The notes: generated from the letters alone by a model not told the origin. Positions 24,248 through 32,611 are shown, counted from the stretch's first letter. The stretch is DNA of 64,000 nucleotides from Streptomyces sp. CBMA152 (GCF_014596475.1 NZ_MECJ01000011.1:186001-250000); one strand, 5' to 3'. A program made the numbers and translations.

Positions 24248-25198
24248 TCAGGGCTGCATCAGCGTGCGCGCGTCGGTGTTCGCGCCGCAGAGCACCACAC
24301 AGACCTTCTCTCCGAGAACCTGCTGGTCGGCGGTGAGCAGGCCCGCCAGCGCCGTGGCCGCGCCGTGCTCCACCGCGATCCGCCGGTCGTCCCACAGCGC
24401 CTGGCGGGCGCGGACGATCTCGCTGTCCGGGACGAGGACGGAGCGGACGCCGTCGTGTTGGGCGGCGGCGAGGGCCATCTGTGAGGTGCGGCGGGCGCCG
24501 AGGGAGTCGGCGGCGATCGAGTCGACGGGAACGTCCACCACGCGGCCGGCGTCGATGGCGGCGTTCAGCGCGCGGCAGTTCTCCGGCTCGACCGCGACGG
24601 TACGGATCCCGTGGTGACGGGCGGCCGTGGCCACCCCGGCGAAGAGGCCGCCACCACCGACCGCGACGACCACGGTGTCCAGGTCGGGGATCTGCCGGTG
24701 GATCTCCTCCAGCAGGGTGCCGGCCCCGGCGGCGATCAGCGGGTGGTCGTACGCGTGGGAGGCGAGCGCACCGGTTGCCGTGGCGAACTCCTCGCACGCC
24801 GCGAGCGCCTCCGCGTACTCGGCACCGACCAGACGCACGTCGGCGCCGTAGCCCCGGAGCTTGGCCACCTTCACCGGCGGTGCGATGGTGGGCAGAAACA
24901 CCGTGGCACGCACACCCTGCTGCTGGGCGGCCCAGGCGCACGCCAGACCGGCGTTGCCGCCCGACGCGATGGTCACCCCGGCCTCGGGCAGGGTGCCCGC
25001 GTCACGGTGGGCCTGGATGAAGTTCTGCGCGCCACGGGCCTTGAACGAGCCGGTGTACTGCATGAACTCCAGCGCCAGCCACACCTGGTCGGCAGTGCCG
25101 ATCGCGCCGTGCTCGACCGCGGCGAGGGTGACGGGGCGGACGCGCCCGGTGATCCGTTCGGTGGCGGCCTTGATGTCGCCGTACGTGAGCTGATGCAC
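24248..25198 (-). CDS. PLP-dependent serine/threonine dehydratase-like enzyme
   Basis: The 316-aa protein is a fold-type II PLP enzyme. Lys53 in TGSFKARGA forms the Schiff base, SGGNAGLACAWAA binds the substrate carboxylate, and VAVGGGGLFAG holds the PLP phosphate. It ends at VCVVLCGANTD without the C-terminal ACT regulatory domain of biosynthetic IlvA, so it looks catabolic. It probably deaminates serine or threonine; related racemases cannot be excluded. GTG 25198 follows AGGAG by seven bases. It is divergent from the esterase at 25287. Confidence 0.87.
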   Translation of the reverse strand: MHQLTYGDIKAATERITGRVRPVTLAAVEHGAIGTADQVWLALEFMQYTGSFKARGAQNFIQAHRDAGTLPEAGVTIASGGNAGLACAWAAQQQGVRATVFLPTIAPPVKVAKLRGYGADVRLVGAEYAEALAACEEFATATGALASHAYDHPLIAAGAGTLLEEIHRQIPDLDTVVVAVGGGGLFAGVATAARHHGIRTVAVEPENCRALNAAIDAGRVVDVPVDSIAADSLGARRTSQMALAAAQHDGVRSVLVPDSEIVRARQALWDDRRIAVEHGAATALAGLLTADQQVLGEKVCVVLCGANTDARTLMQP

Positions 25199-25286
25199 TT
25201 CGTTGCTCCTGCGCTGCGATGAGGTGCCGACTCTCGATGCTACGGCGTCGGCCATGTGACGCGGCTCACCAGGAAAGGGTGACAGG

Positions 25287-26258
25287 ATGCTGTCGCATAC
25301 GACTGCGATGGTCGACGGCATGACGATCACCGATGAGGACTGCCTCGCCGAAACCCAGGCGTTCAACAAGGAATTCGAAGCCGCCGCCGCGAGCCGCCCG
25401 GCGCGCGAACAGACGCCGGACGCGGCCCTGTTGGCCACACTGCGGCGCAACCGGCTCGCCGGCGACACACCACCGGTAAGGCTGCCGCACGGCCAGGACC
25501 GCGTCGTTGCGGGCGGGGTGAAGGTACGTGTCTTCGTGCCCGACCACGTCAACGGCGTGTATCTGCACATACATGGCGGCGGCTGGGCGTTCGGGTCCTC
25601 GGACGGGCAGGACGAGAGACTGTGGCAGCTCGCCGAGCGGGCCCGGCTGGCCGTGGTCAGCGTGGAGTACCGCCTCGCGCCGGAACACCCCTTCCCCCCC
25701 GGGCCCGACGACTGCGAAGCGGCGGCCCGGTGGCTGGTGGACCACGCCGCTGCCGAGTTCAGCACGCAACGGCTGCTGATCGGGGGTGAATCGGCCGGTG
25801 CCCACCTGAGTGTCGTGACGCTGCTGCGCCTTCGTGACCGACATGGCATCACCGGCGCGTTCCGGGCGGCCCACCTGCTGTTCGGCTGCTACGACCTGTC
25901 GATGACGCCGAGTCAGCGATCGTTCGGATCGAAGCGGCTGCTGAGCAACACCGAATCCCTGCGGCGGACTTACGAGTTGTTCACGCCCGGCACGGACGCC
26001 GAACAACGCCGCGATCCCGAACTCTCACCGCTGTACGCCGACCTTGCCGGTCTGCCGCCCGCCCGGATCGTCGTCGGCACCGAGGATCCGCTGCTGGACG
26101 ACTCGCTGTTCCTGGCCGGGCGGTGGCAGACGGCAGGCGCGCCTGTACAGCTCGGTCTCGTCGCCGGCGCGATGCACGGCTTCACCTTGTTCCCGCTGAC
26201 CGTCACCGAGCGGGAACTGCGGCGCCAGTGTGACTTCCTGTCCACTGCGGGACGGTAG
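25287..26258 (+). CDS. Alpha/beta hydrolase, hormone-sensitive lipase type
   Basis: The 323-aa protein has the HSL-type oxyanion motif HGGGW (96-100), nucleophile Ser179 in GGESAG, the acid in TEDPLLDDS and the base His in AMHGF. A helical N-terminal cap (residues 15-60) fits the family. It probably hydrolyses short-chain esters in the cytoplasm; there is no signal peptide. The C-terminus is normal for the family and ends where a truncated WYL regulator fragment begins in another frame, so the gene sits at a recombination boundary. Confidence 0.88.
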   Translation: MLSHTTAMVDGMTITDEDCLAETQAFNKEFEAAAASRPAREQTPDAALLATLRRNRLAGDTPPVRLPHGQDRVVAGGVKVRVFVPDHVNGVYLHIHGGGWAFGSSDGQDERLWQLAERARLAVVSVEYRLAPEHPFPPGPDDCEAAARWLVDHAAAEFSTQRLLIGGESAGAHLSVVTLLRLRDRHGITGAFRAAHLLFGCYDLSMTPSQRSFGSKRLLSNTESLRRTYELFTPGTDAEQRRDPELSPLYADLAGLPPARIVVGTEDPLLDDSLFLAGRWQTAGAPVQLGLVAGAMHGFTLFPLTVTERELRRQCDFLSTAGR

Positions 26259-26790
26259 CGTCGCCGCCGACGAAGCCTCGGCACTCGCCGTCGCCCTCGC
26301 CGCGACCGACGCGTCCGCCCCGTACGCCGGGGCGGCCCGCACGGCGGCCCAGAAGATCGCGGCCTCGGCATCCGGCCCCGCCTCGGCGGCGGCACAGGAA
26401 CTCGCCGCCCGGATCGTCGCGTTGCCCTCGCCGTCCGACTCCACGGTCCGCACCGCGGTGGAACAGGCCCTCACCACCCACACGGTGCTGCGGCTGTCCT
26501 ACATCGACGCGGCGGGACACGAAAGCGACCGCGAGGTGGAACCGGCCGGACTGCTCACCGCCGACGGCCGCTGGTACCTCATCGCCTGGTGCCGCACGCG
26601 ACAGGCCGGCCGGGGCTTCCGACTGGACCGCATCACAGCGGCGACTCCCACCACGGAACCGGCGCACTCCCACGACCTGACCGACCTGCTGCGCGCGTCC
26701 GCCGCAGCGGGCGCGGTGCGGCCCACCGCACTGGCTCCGCTCACGTCCTCCGCTTCGAGGAAGGGAAGCAGAAGAAACACCCGCCGCTGA
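26230..26790 (+). pseudogene. Remnant of a WYL-domain (YafY/DeoR-like) regulator lacking its HTH
   Basis: The frame encodes the middle and C-terminal part of a WYL regulator: ADEASALAVALAATDASAPY, then a helix up to LAARIVALP, and the WYL core VLRLSYIDAAGHESDREVEP, then GRWYLIAWCR and FRLDRI. The N-terminal winged helix that such proteins need to bind DNA is absent; the sequence where it should be is the end of the esterase gene. The end (SSASRKGSRRNTRR) also looks abnormal. It is therefore a 5'-deleted remnant even though an open frame remains. Confidence 0.7.
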
Positions 26791-26794
26791 ACCG

Positions 26795-27093
26795 CTAAAC
26801 CCTCGCTTCCGGCCTCGCCTCGGACGCCACCGCAGCGGCCGTGTCCAGCGGGTCGCGTACGGGGCGGCCGAGGAGGTCCGCGAGGTCAGGGGCGGTGACG
26901 TCGAGGAAACCGTGCCGGATGCCGGTCGCGATCGAGGCGAGCATGGGCGGCTGGAACGGCAGCAGACCCGGCGTGTCGTCGAGGAGCCTGCGCCGGTACT
27001 CGCCCAGGCCGATGGTCCGATGCCGGACACTGAGCCGATCGGCCACCTGCCCGGCCGTGATCGGCGTACCGACGAGGTCATACGTACGTCCGT
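26795..27093 (-). pseudogene. C-terminal remnant of an NmrA-like NAD(P)-binding protein
   Basis: On the minus strand the frame reads TYDLVGTPITAGQVADRLS, then LGEYRRRLLD and FLDVTAPDLADLLGRPVRDP. This is the typical end of NmrA/SDR-like proteins, where YdLtGP and the LtGrpP ending are conserved. The Rossmann nucleotide-binding half is missing. The homology stops at about 27093, exactly where a regulator fragment on the other strand begins, which points to one deletion that removed both N-termini. Confidence 0.6.
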
Positions 27094-27268
27094 GCGCACC
27101 GTGTACCCGACCGTCCCGGCCCAGGTCGACTACCGTCTGACCGAGACCAGGACCGGCCTGACCCACCTGGTCAAGGCACTGGCCGACTGGTCCCTCGCCC
27201 ACCGCGCCGACATCGCCGAGGCACGCAGTGCGTACGACCGAACGCACCCGGACCACGACATCCGCTGA
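27091..27268 (+). pseudogene. C-terminal remnant of an HxlR-family regulator
   Basis: The plus-strand frame reads RTVYPTVPAQVDYRLTETRT, then LTHLVKALADWSLAHRADI, ending at TGA 27268. This is the wing and C-terminal helix of HxlR regulators (conserved vPprVeYsLTe). The helix-turn-helix and N-terminus are missing. HxlR genes are often divergent from NmrA-like reductases. Here both partners survive only as C-terminal halves meeting at about 27090. Confidence 0.65.
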
Positions 27269-27353
27269 CGACAACCGTCAGCCGACGAGAACACGAAGGG
27301 CTGTCTCCTGGCGCGATCGCCGGGTCGCGGTCACGGTCATCGGCCGTCGGTGG

Positions 27354-28217
27354 TCACCGCGGTTGCTGTTCCGCGATGACCGCCCAGTCGTCCGCCCCGT
27401 GGCCGTCGGCGACGGCCTGATCGAAGACAGCCCGCAGCAGCTGACCGATCGGGAGCGGAATGTCGTGGTCGATCGCAGCGTCGAGCGCGAGGTGGAGGTC
27501 CTTGCGGCCCAGGACTGTGGTGAATCCGGCCGGCTGGTAGCGCTGTTCGGCGATCATCGACCCGTAGCCCGCGTAGACGGCTCCCGGGAAGAGTGTCGAG
27601 GTCAGCAGTTCGACGAACTGTCCGGAGTCGACACCGGCGCCCTCCGCGAGGCTGACGGCCTCGCCCAGTGACTGAATTGCGCAGGCGATCAGATAGTTCC
27701 CGAGGATCTTCACGATGTTGGCCTGCTCCGGACGGTCGCCGAGTCGCCAGGTGCGCGAGCCGATGACGTCGAAGAACGGCTGCGCGCGGTCGATCAGCCC
27801 GTCTTCACCGGCCGCAAGGATGTTGAGTGCTCCGGCTTCGGCGACCGGAACACGGCCGAAGACCGGTGCCGCGACGTACCCGATACCGGACTCGGCGTGC
27901 GCCGCGCCGACCCGGCGGGCCAGCCCGGCACTCACCGTGGCGAGGTTGACGTGAACAGTCCCGGCCGGGATCTGGGAGAGGACACCGGAGTCCATGAACG
28001 TCTCGGCGACGGCCCGGTCATCGGAGAGGACCGAGAAGACCATCGGCGAGTGCATCGCCTCTGCGACCGAGGCGGCACGACGGGCACCCGCCGCAACCAG
28101 TTGCTCCGCCTGTGCGTCGGAGCGGTTCCACACCACGACGTCGTGGCCGGCCTTCAACAGGTTGCGTGCGATGGGTTTCCCCATCGCTCCCAGACCGATG
28201 ACCGCGATGCTGCTCAT
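27354..28217 (-). CDS. NAD(P)-dependent beta-hydroxyacid dehydrogenase-family protein
   Basis: The 287-aa protein starts with the Rossmann signature IAVIGLGAMGKPIARNLLKAGHDV in two parts, followed by VWNRS, and has the family's catalytic-lysine segment NIVKILGNYLI. It resembles 3-hydroxyisobutyrate dehydrogenases and imine reductase-like members, which oxidise beta-hydroxyacids or reduce imines with NAD(P)H. The substrate is unclear. It is divergent from a CGNR-type regulator, with two 19-base operators between them (28238-28303), so it is very likely controlled by that regulator. Confidence 0.85.
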   Translation of the reverse strand: MSSIAVIGLGAMGKPIARNLLKAGHDVVVWNRSDAQAEQLVAAGARRAASVAEAMHSPMVFSVLSDDRAVAETFMDSGVLSQIPAGTVHVNLATVSAGLARRVGAAHAESGIGYVAAPVFGRVPVAEAGALNILAAGEDGLIDRAQPFFDVIGSRTWRLGDRPEQANIVKILGNYLIACAIQSLGEAVSLAEGAGVDSGQFVELLTSTLFPGAVYAGYGSMIAEQRYQPAGFTTVLGRKDLHLALDAAIDHDIPLPIGQLLRAVFDQAVADGHGADDWAVIAEQQPR

Positions 28218-28236
28218 GCAGAGACACCTCTTTCAC

Positions 28237-28303
28237 TGAACTGCCTAAGACAGTTCAAGAATGCCATGGAGTTACCATCACGTCGAACCGCCTAAGAGGG
28301 TTC
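28237..28303. promoter_or_regulatory. Two matching operators between dehydrogenase and CGNR regulator
   Basis: Site 1 (28238-28256) is GAACTGCCTAAGACAGTTC; site 2 (28285-28303) is GAACCGCCTAAGAGGGTTC. Both are dyads with the identical centre GCCTAAGA and differ mainly by compensating arm changes. Starts are 47 bases apart. Site 1 lies 20 bases before the dehydrogenase ATG and site 2 lies 33 bases before the regulator ATG, as expected for a shared divergent control region. Confidence 0.75.
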
Positions 28304-28336
28304 TACGGGTGTTGTCGCTCACTGCGGAGGCTGGAA

Positions 28337-28891
28337 ATGACCGAGGACGTACGACGGGTGTTCCGGATGGACAACGAGGTCCTGGCGTTCCGCTTCACTG
28401 CCACCGTCAGCGAGAGAGCCAACATGGAGCCGAGAGAGCGGCTGACAAGCTCCGCACGACTGACGATGTGGCTGCAGGCCACAGGGTTCGACGTCACCGG
28501 CGTGTCGCCGGACGATCTGGAGGACGCCGTCGAACTCCGTGAGGCGATCTACCGCATCGGGTCGGCGATCGCCGCAGGTGAACAGCCAGATTCAAAGGAC
28601 GTCCGCACCCTCAACACGGTCGCTGCCGCCGGGCACGCGAAGGCCGCGCTGGAGCACGAACGCGCAGAATGGCACCTGACGGACACGACCCCTGTCGGTG
28701 ACGCCCTCGGCGTCCTGGCCACGGATGCCATCCGCATCCTCGGGGGCCCCGATCGCGGCCGCATCAAGAACTGCGAAGGCCCCGGATGCGCGGGGCTCTA
28801 TCTCGACACCAGCCGCGGAGCCAACCGCCGTTGGTGCTCCATGAACACCTGCGGCAACAAGGTCAAGAAGTCACGACTCGCCGCGAGCTGA
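28337..28891 (+). CDS. CGNR zinc-finger regulator (ABATE domain)
   Basis: The 184-aa protein has an N-terminal helical ABATE-type domain, including TMWLQATGFDV and LEDAVELREAIYRIG. A C-terminal treble-clef zinc finger carries Cys146, Cys151, Cys167 and Cys172 in NCEGPGCAGLYLDTSRG, then RRWCSMNTCGNK. This CGNR motif is found in predicted stress-responsive DNA-binding regulators of actinobacteria. ATG 28337 is preceded by GGAGG. The two operators upstream suggest autoregulation and control of the divergent dehydrogenase gene. Confidence 0.85.
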   Translation: MTEDVRRVFRMDNEVLAFRFTATVSERANMEPRERLTSSARLTMWLQATGFDVTGVSPDDLEDAVELREAIYRIGSAIAAGEQPDSKDVRTLNTVAAAGHAKAALEHERAEWHLTDTTPVGDALGVLATDAIRILGGPDRGRIKNCEGPGCAGLYLDTSRGANRRWCSMNTCGNKVKKSRLAAS

Positions 28892-29126
28892 CCCGACGGT
28901 GCCGCGCATACCTGTCGGGGGCTGACCCCACGTTCCTCGGCGATCCGGGCGAAGGCGGCGTCCGACGCACCCAAACCACCCGCGCGGCAGATTCCTCCCA
29001 GTGGGCTGCGGGGTCCGACTCATTCTCTCAACTCCCTTACCGGCACCACGTTTCCCGGTGGAGACGGTTGGACAGGACCCGGCAGGCCGCAGGTCCACGC
29101 GGCTGGTTCTTCGGCGAGGGGGTCTG

Positions 29127-30134
29127 GTGCGGATCGCGGTGACGTACAACCAGCGGCGTGACGAGGATCCGTATCGGCGGGGGTTCACCCCGGTCGGGAC
29201 GGTGCGGGCCGTCGTGGACAGCGTGCGGCATCTCGGGCACCGCGCGGTGTTGCGCGAGGTCGGTGCGCCGCTGGACGAGACCGCGCGGTGGCTGCGGCAG
29301 GTCGGGCCGGATCTCGTGCTGAACCTTGCGGAGGGGCGGGGCCACCCGTGGCGGCAGTCCGTGGTCCCCTCGCTGTGCGCGGACTTGGGTCTGCCGTACA
29401 CCGGTTCCGATCCGGCGGCCTTGTACCGGGCCCTGGACAAGAACCTCACCAAGACGATCGCCGCGCGATGCGGTCTTCCCACGCCGGACTGGCTGTTCTT
29501 CTCCGACGCCGACGAGGTGTTCCGCGCGGACAGCGACGCGTTTCCCTTGCCCGCAGTGGTGAAGCCGAACTTCGAGTCCAGTTCGCTGGGTATCACGGCG
29601 GACTCGTACGTCACCCGGCCCGAGCAGGCCCGCGTACAAGCGGTGCGTCTGCTGGCTCAGCATCCGTACGGGGTGCTGGTCGAACGCTATGTCCCGGGCC
29701 GGGACATCACCGTTCCCTACCTGGAGGCCGTCAAGGACGGTGCCCTCACGCCCGCCGAGCATGTGCTGCTGTCAGGGACGGAACCGGGCAGCATGTTCGA
29801 CTTCGCGCGCAAGGCAGCCCCGGGCGAGCACATCCGCCTGGACGTCCCGGCCAAGGTGGACGACGGCATCGGCGACCGCGCTCGGACGATGACCGTCACG
29901 GCCGTACACGCCCTGGGACTACGCGACTTGGCGCGCGCCGACTTCCGTCTGGCTTCGGACGGGGCGCTGTACCTCCTGGAGGTGAACAGCCTGCCGACCC
30001 TCACCCCCGGCGGCGTGATGCACAAGGCCGCAGCCCTGGCAGGACTCGACCCCGTACACGGAGTACTCGACGCGGTGCTGACCTCCGCCCACGCGCGACA
30101 CGACGACGGCCGGTTGATGCCTTCCCGCCCATGA
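29127..30134 (+). CDS. ATP-grasp ligase related to D-alanine-D-alanine ligase
   Basis: The 335-aa protein has an N-terminal Rossmann-like domain (RIAVTYNQRRDEDPY), then the ATP-grasp core: DKNLTKTIAARCGLPTPDW, AVVKPNFESSSLGI (ATP-binding Lys), VLVERYVPGRDITVPYLE, and LLEVNSLPTLTPGG with the metal-binding Glu and Asn. The Ddl ending (usually EVNTLPGMTxxSLxPxxA) is altered to LTPGGVMHKAAALAGL. It is therefore probably not the housekeeping Ddl but a ligase joining other amino or carboxylic acids. GTG 29127 gives a family-like start. It stands alone, with no adenylation or peptide-synthesis genes adjacent. Confidence 0.8.
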   Translation: MRIAVTYNQRRDEDPYRRGFTPVGTVRAVVDSVRHLGHRAVLREVGAPLDETARWLRQVGPDLVLNLAEGRGHPWRQSVVPSLCADLGLPYTGSDPAALYRALDKNLTKTIAARCGLPTPDWLFFSDADEVFRADSDAFPLPAVVKPNFESSSLGITADSYVTRPEQARVQAVRLLAQHPYGVLVERYVPGRDITVPYLEAVKDGALTPAEHVLLSGTEPGSMFDFARKAAPGEHIRLDVPAKVDDGIGDRARTMTVTAVHALGLRDLARADFRLASDGALYLLEVNSLPTLTPGGVMHKAAALAGLDPVHGVLDAVLTSAHARHDDGRLMPSRP

Positions 30135-30150
30135 GGCGTCGGTGGCGAAC

Positions 30151-30798
30151 TCAACCTGGATATCCGCGAGGAGCGTCGTTGCGAAGCCTCCAGATCTCCT
30201 TCCACTGCCGCTCGTTGTGAGCCACCAACAGCGGGTCGCGCTCATCGGCCCGCCGTTCCGCGAGGCTGACCCCGCATCCCCCGCACAGCTGGTGGACGGA
30301 GTGGAGACCGTCATCCCAGTCGCTGGTGTTGTCCCGGCTTCCGCATACGCGACACATCAGCGCGGGAGCGTCATCGAGCGGGACCGATGAACGCAGCACC
30401 CGCTCGACCACCACCGGCAGTGGTTCATCGGGGTGGTTTGTGGGATCGGGACAATACGCGATGTTCCCCCACCCACGTTGCCAGCCCCGCCAGGACTCGT
30501 CCAGCCTCACCTGACGAAAGCCACGCGCCTTGTCCGCTCGGCGCCTGGCGGCGTAGACACGCTCGTCGGCGAGCCAGAGCTGCCGGGCCTCGTGCAGCTC
30601 CTCGACCGCGCGTACGACCGAGTTCGGATCCTTCTCCAGATTCCTGGGGATCCCCGCACTGACGCAGAGGTGGTGATACGTGGCCCGGAAGCCGTAGGGC
30701 GCGAAGTGGACCAGGCACGACCGCAGGTTGCTCAGCCGGGCGTACGCCGGAAGGCCCTCGTCGCAGGCCCGTCGGCGGTGCGTGGTGAAGCTGCTCAT
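30151..30798 (-). CDS. Uncharacterised protein with CxxC/CxxC zinc-ribbon-like segment
   Basis: The 215-aa protein is not recognised. It is rich in Arg and Trp, has no signal peptide or membrane span, and shows two Cys pairs, MCRVCGS and LCGGCGVS, about 24 residues apart near residues 155-182. These would form a zinc ribbon. The central part is helical (ARQLWLADERVYAARRRADKA). The N-terminal part, LSNLRSCLVHFAPYGFRATY, is not matched to a family. Codon bias supports coding. It converges with the ATP-grasp gene, the stops being 16 bases apart. Confidence 0.6.
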   Translation of the reverse strand: MSSFTTHRRRACDEGLPAYARLSNLRSCLVHFAPYGFRATYHHLCVSAGIPRNLEKDPNSVVRAVEELHEARQLWLADERVYAARRRADKARGFRQVRLDESWRGWQRGWGNIAYCPDPTNHPDEPLPVVVERVLRSSVPLDDAPALMCRVCGSRDNTSDWDDGLHSVHQLCGGCGVSLAERRADERDPLLVAHNERQWKEIWRLRNDAPRGYPG

Positions 30799-30864
30799 CC
30801 CCGGACGCTACGGCCTGCCCCGCACACCTCGCACCTCACTTTGGGAGCCGCCCGGACATACGCG

Positions 30865-30894
30865 GGCCCGGCCCGGGTGATCCCGGGTCGGGCC
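30865..30894 (-). terminator. Strong G/C hairpin after the AhpD-like gene
   Basis: The arms GGCCCGGCCCGGG and CCCGGGTCGGGCC (13 pairs, one G-T) enclose TGAT and lie 15 bases past the stop of the minus-strand carboxymuconolactone decarboxylase-family gene. Confidence 0.7.
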
Positions 30895-30909
30895 GAGTGC
30901 GGTGTGCGG

Positions 30910-31395
30910 TCAGTCGAGGGCAGCGGCGAACATGCCGGGCTCGTAGGAGCCGCCCTTCTGGTGGACGATCACGGCGAGCCGGTTGGCCGCGTTGATCAGG
31001 GCGACCAGGCAGACCAGCGCGGCGATCTGGTCGTCGTCGTAGTGCTTGCGCACCTGCGCCCAGGTCTCGTCGGACACACCCTGGTGGGCGTCGGCGAGGC
31101 GCGTGCCCTCTTCGGCGAGTGCCAGTGCGGCCTGCTCGGCCTCGGTGAACACGGTGGACTCGCGCCAGGCGGCGACCAGGTTGAGCCGGACCGCGGTCTC
31201 ACCGGCGGCCGCGGCTTCCTTGGTGTGCAGGTCGATGCACCAGCCGCAGCCGTTGATCTGGCTGGCGCGCAGCGACACCAGCTCCTGCGTGGACTTCGGC
31301 AGCGGCGACTGGCTGATCACCAGACTGGAGTTGGCGAACCGCTTGGTGAACTTGGCGGCGAGCTCGTTGTCGAACAGGTCGAATCGCGCGTTCAT
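30910..31395 (-). CDS. Carboxymuconolactone decarboxylase/AhpD-family protein, ECF41 partner
   Basis: The 161-aa all-helical protein has the AhpD-like redox motif CGWCIDLH (Cys50, Cys53, His57) preceded by LVSLRASQIN. Members reduce peroxides through the Cys pair. This one belongs to the COE group (carboxymuconolactone decarboxylases, oxidoreductases, epimerases), whose genes typically neighbour ECF41 sigma factors, and an ECF41 gene is divergent here. ATG 31395 follows GAGGA. A promoter resembling the ECF41 consensus lies 42-68 bases upstream. Confidence 0.9.
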   Translation of the reverse strand: MNARFDLFDNELAAKFTKRFANSSLVISQSPLPKSTQELVSLRASQINGCGWCIDLHTKEAAAAGETAVRLNLVAAWRESTVFTEAEQAALALAEEGTRLADAHQGVSDETWAQVRKHYDDDQIAALVCLVALINAANRLAVIVHQKGGSYEPGMFAAALD

Positions 31396-31436
31396 GACTT
31401 CGTCCTCACTCGTGGTGTTGCGATGAACGACCACAA

Positions 31437-31463
31437 GATGCCGACGGCCCGCGCCCTGTGACG
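31437..31463 (-). promoter_or_regulatory. ECF41-type promoter of the AhpD-like gene
   Basis: On the minus strand the -35 CGTCACA (31463-31457), 16 bases, and -10 CATC (31440-31437) match the known ECF41 consensus TGTCACA-n16-CGTC at 9 of 11 positions. It points to the gene starting at 31395. Confidence 0.55.
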
Positions 31464-31497
31464 GGTCGTCAGTGTGACGTGTGCCACCGCCCACAGG

Positions 31498-31524
31498 TGT
31501 CACAAAACTGCGGGGACCGGTGTC
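31498..31524 (+). promoter_or_regulatory. ECF41-type promoter of the sigma factor gene
   Basis: TGTCACA (31498-31504), 16 bases and TGTC (31521-31524) match the ECF41 consensus at 10 of 11 positions. They lie 45 bases before the sigma gene start, which indicates autoregulation. Confidence 0.65.
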
Positions 31525-31568
31525 TTGTGCGCGTGGCACCATCGAGAGCGGACAGGCAGGAGCAGCCG

Positions 31569-32501
31569 GTGAAGAGCGAGATCAGTGAGCAGAACCTGCG
31601 TACAGAGGACGCCCGGGGCATACGTACGGACACCGCCACCGACGCGTTCGTCGCCCATCGCAACCTCCTCTTCACCGTCGCCTACGAGATGCTCGGCTCG
31701 GCCGCCGACGCGGAGGACGTACTTCAGGAGACCTGGCTGCGGTGGGCCGGGGTCGATCTCGACGCGGTGCGGGATCAGCGTGCGTATCTGGTCCGGATCA
31801 CCACCCGTCAGGCGCTGATCCGGCTGCGTACGCTCGGCCGCCGCAAGGAGTCCTACGTCGGCACCTGGCTGCCCGCGCCGCTGCTCACCGTGCCCGACGT
31901 GGCCGAAGACATCGAGCTGGCCGACAGCGTCTCGATGGCGATGCTGCTCGTACTGGAGACGCTGGCGCCGACCGAGCGGGCTGTGTTCGTGCTGCGCGAG
32001 GTGTTCGACGTCGAGTACGAGGAGATCGCCGAGGCCGTCGACAAGAGCCCGGCCGCGGTCCGCCAGATCGCGCACCGGGCACGTACGCACGTAGCGGCGC
32101 GCCGACCACGCGGGATCGTTTCCCGGGCCGAGACCCAGCACGCGCTCGACGCGTTCCAACGGGCCGCCGCCACAGGTGATTTGCAGGGCCTCCTCGACAT
32201 CCTCGCGCCGGACGTCGTCTTCATGGGCGACGGCGGCGGAGTCAAGCAGGCCGTCCTGAACCCGGTCAGGGGTGCCGACAAGGTGGCTCGTCTGCTGGCC
32301 GCCGGTCTCGGCAAAATCACCGCGTCGTCGCTTCGGCCCGAGCAGGTCAACGCCTACCCGGCACTGGTTCTCCGGCTCGACGGCGCGATCGACACCGTCG
32401 TGGCGGTACGCATCGACCACGGCCTCATCACCGGACTCTACGCCGTACGCAACCCCGAGAAGCTGTCGCACATGCAGCGGGAGACGGCCCTGCGCCGCTG
32501 A
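31569..32501 (+). CDS. ECF41-family (SigJ-like) sigma factor
   Basis: The 310-aa protein has sigma region 2 (FVAHRNLLFTVAYEMLGSAA and DAEDVLQETWLRW), region 4 (LAPTERAVFVLREVFDVEYE, then SPAAVRQIAHRAR) and a C-terminal SnoaL-like domain carrying DGGGVK, the counterpart of the DGGGK motif that tunes ECF41 activity. These sigma factors have no anti-sigma protein and regulate themselves through this domain. GTG 31569 follows AGGAG. The divergent AhpD-like gene and the two consensus promoters make the assignment firm. Confidence 0.92.
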   Translation: MKSEISEQNLRTEDARGIRTDTATDAFVAHRNLLFTVAYEMLGSAADAEDVLQETWLRWAGVDLDAVRDQRAYLVRITTRQALIRLRTLGRRKESYVGTWLPAPLLTVPDVAEDIELADSVSMAMLLVLETLAPTERAVFVLREVFDVEYEEIAEAVDKSPAAVRQIAHRARTHVAARRPRGIVSRAETQHALDAFQRAAATGDLQGLLDILAPDVVFMGDGGGVKQAVLNPVRGADKVARLLAAGLGKITASSLRPEQVNAYPALVLRLDGAIDTVVAVRIDHGLITGLYAVRNPEKLSHMQRETALRR

Positions 32502-32563
32502 GCCCGGGCTCTTCCTGAACCGGCATCCGCTCCAACACCCCCGAGCCATCGAGAAGATGCACC

Positions 32564-32591
32564 GAGGGCCCCGGCAAACGCCAGGGCCCTC
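32564..32591. terminator. Bidirectional terminator between sigma factor and ABC permease genes
   Basis: The arms GAGGGCCC and GGGCCCTC, extended by an inner GGC/GCC pairing, form a hairpin around AAAC between two convergent genes (stops at 32501 and 32612). Confidence 0.75.
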
Positions 32592-32611
32592 CTCTGCCTT
32601 CCCGACCTTCG

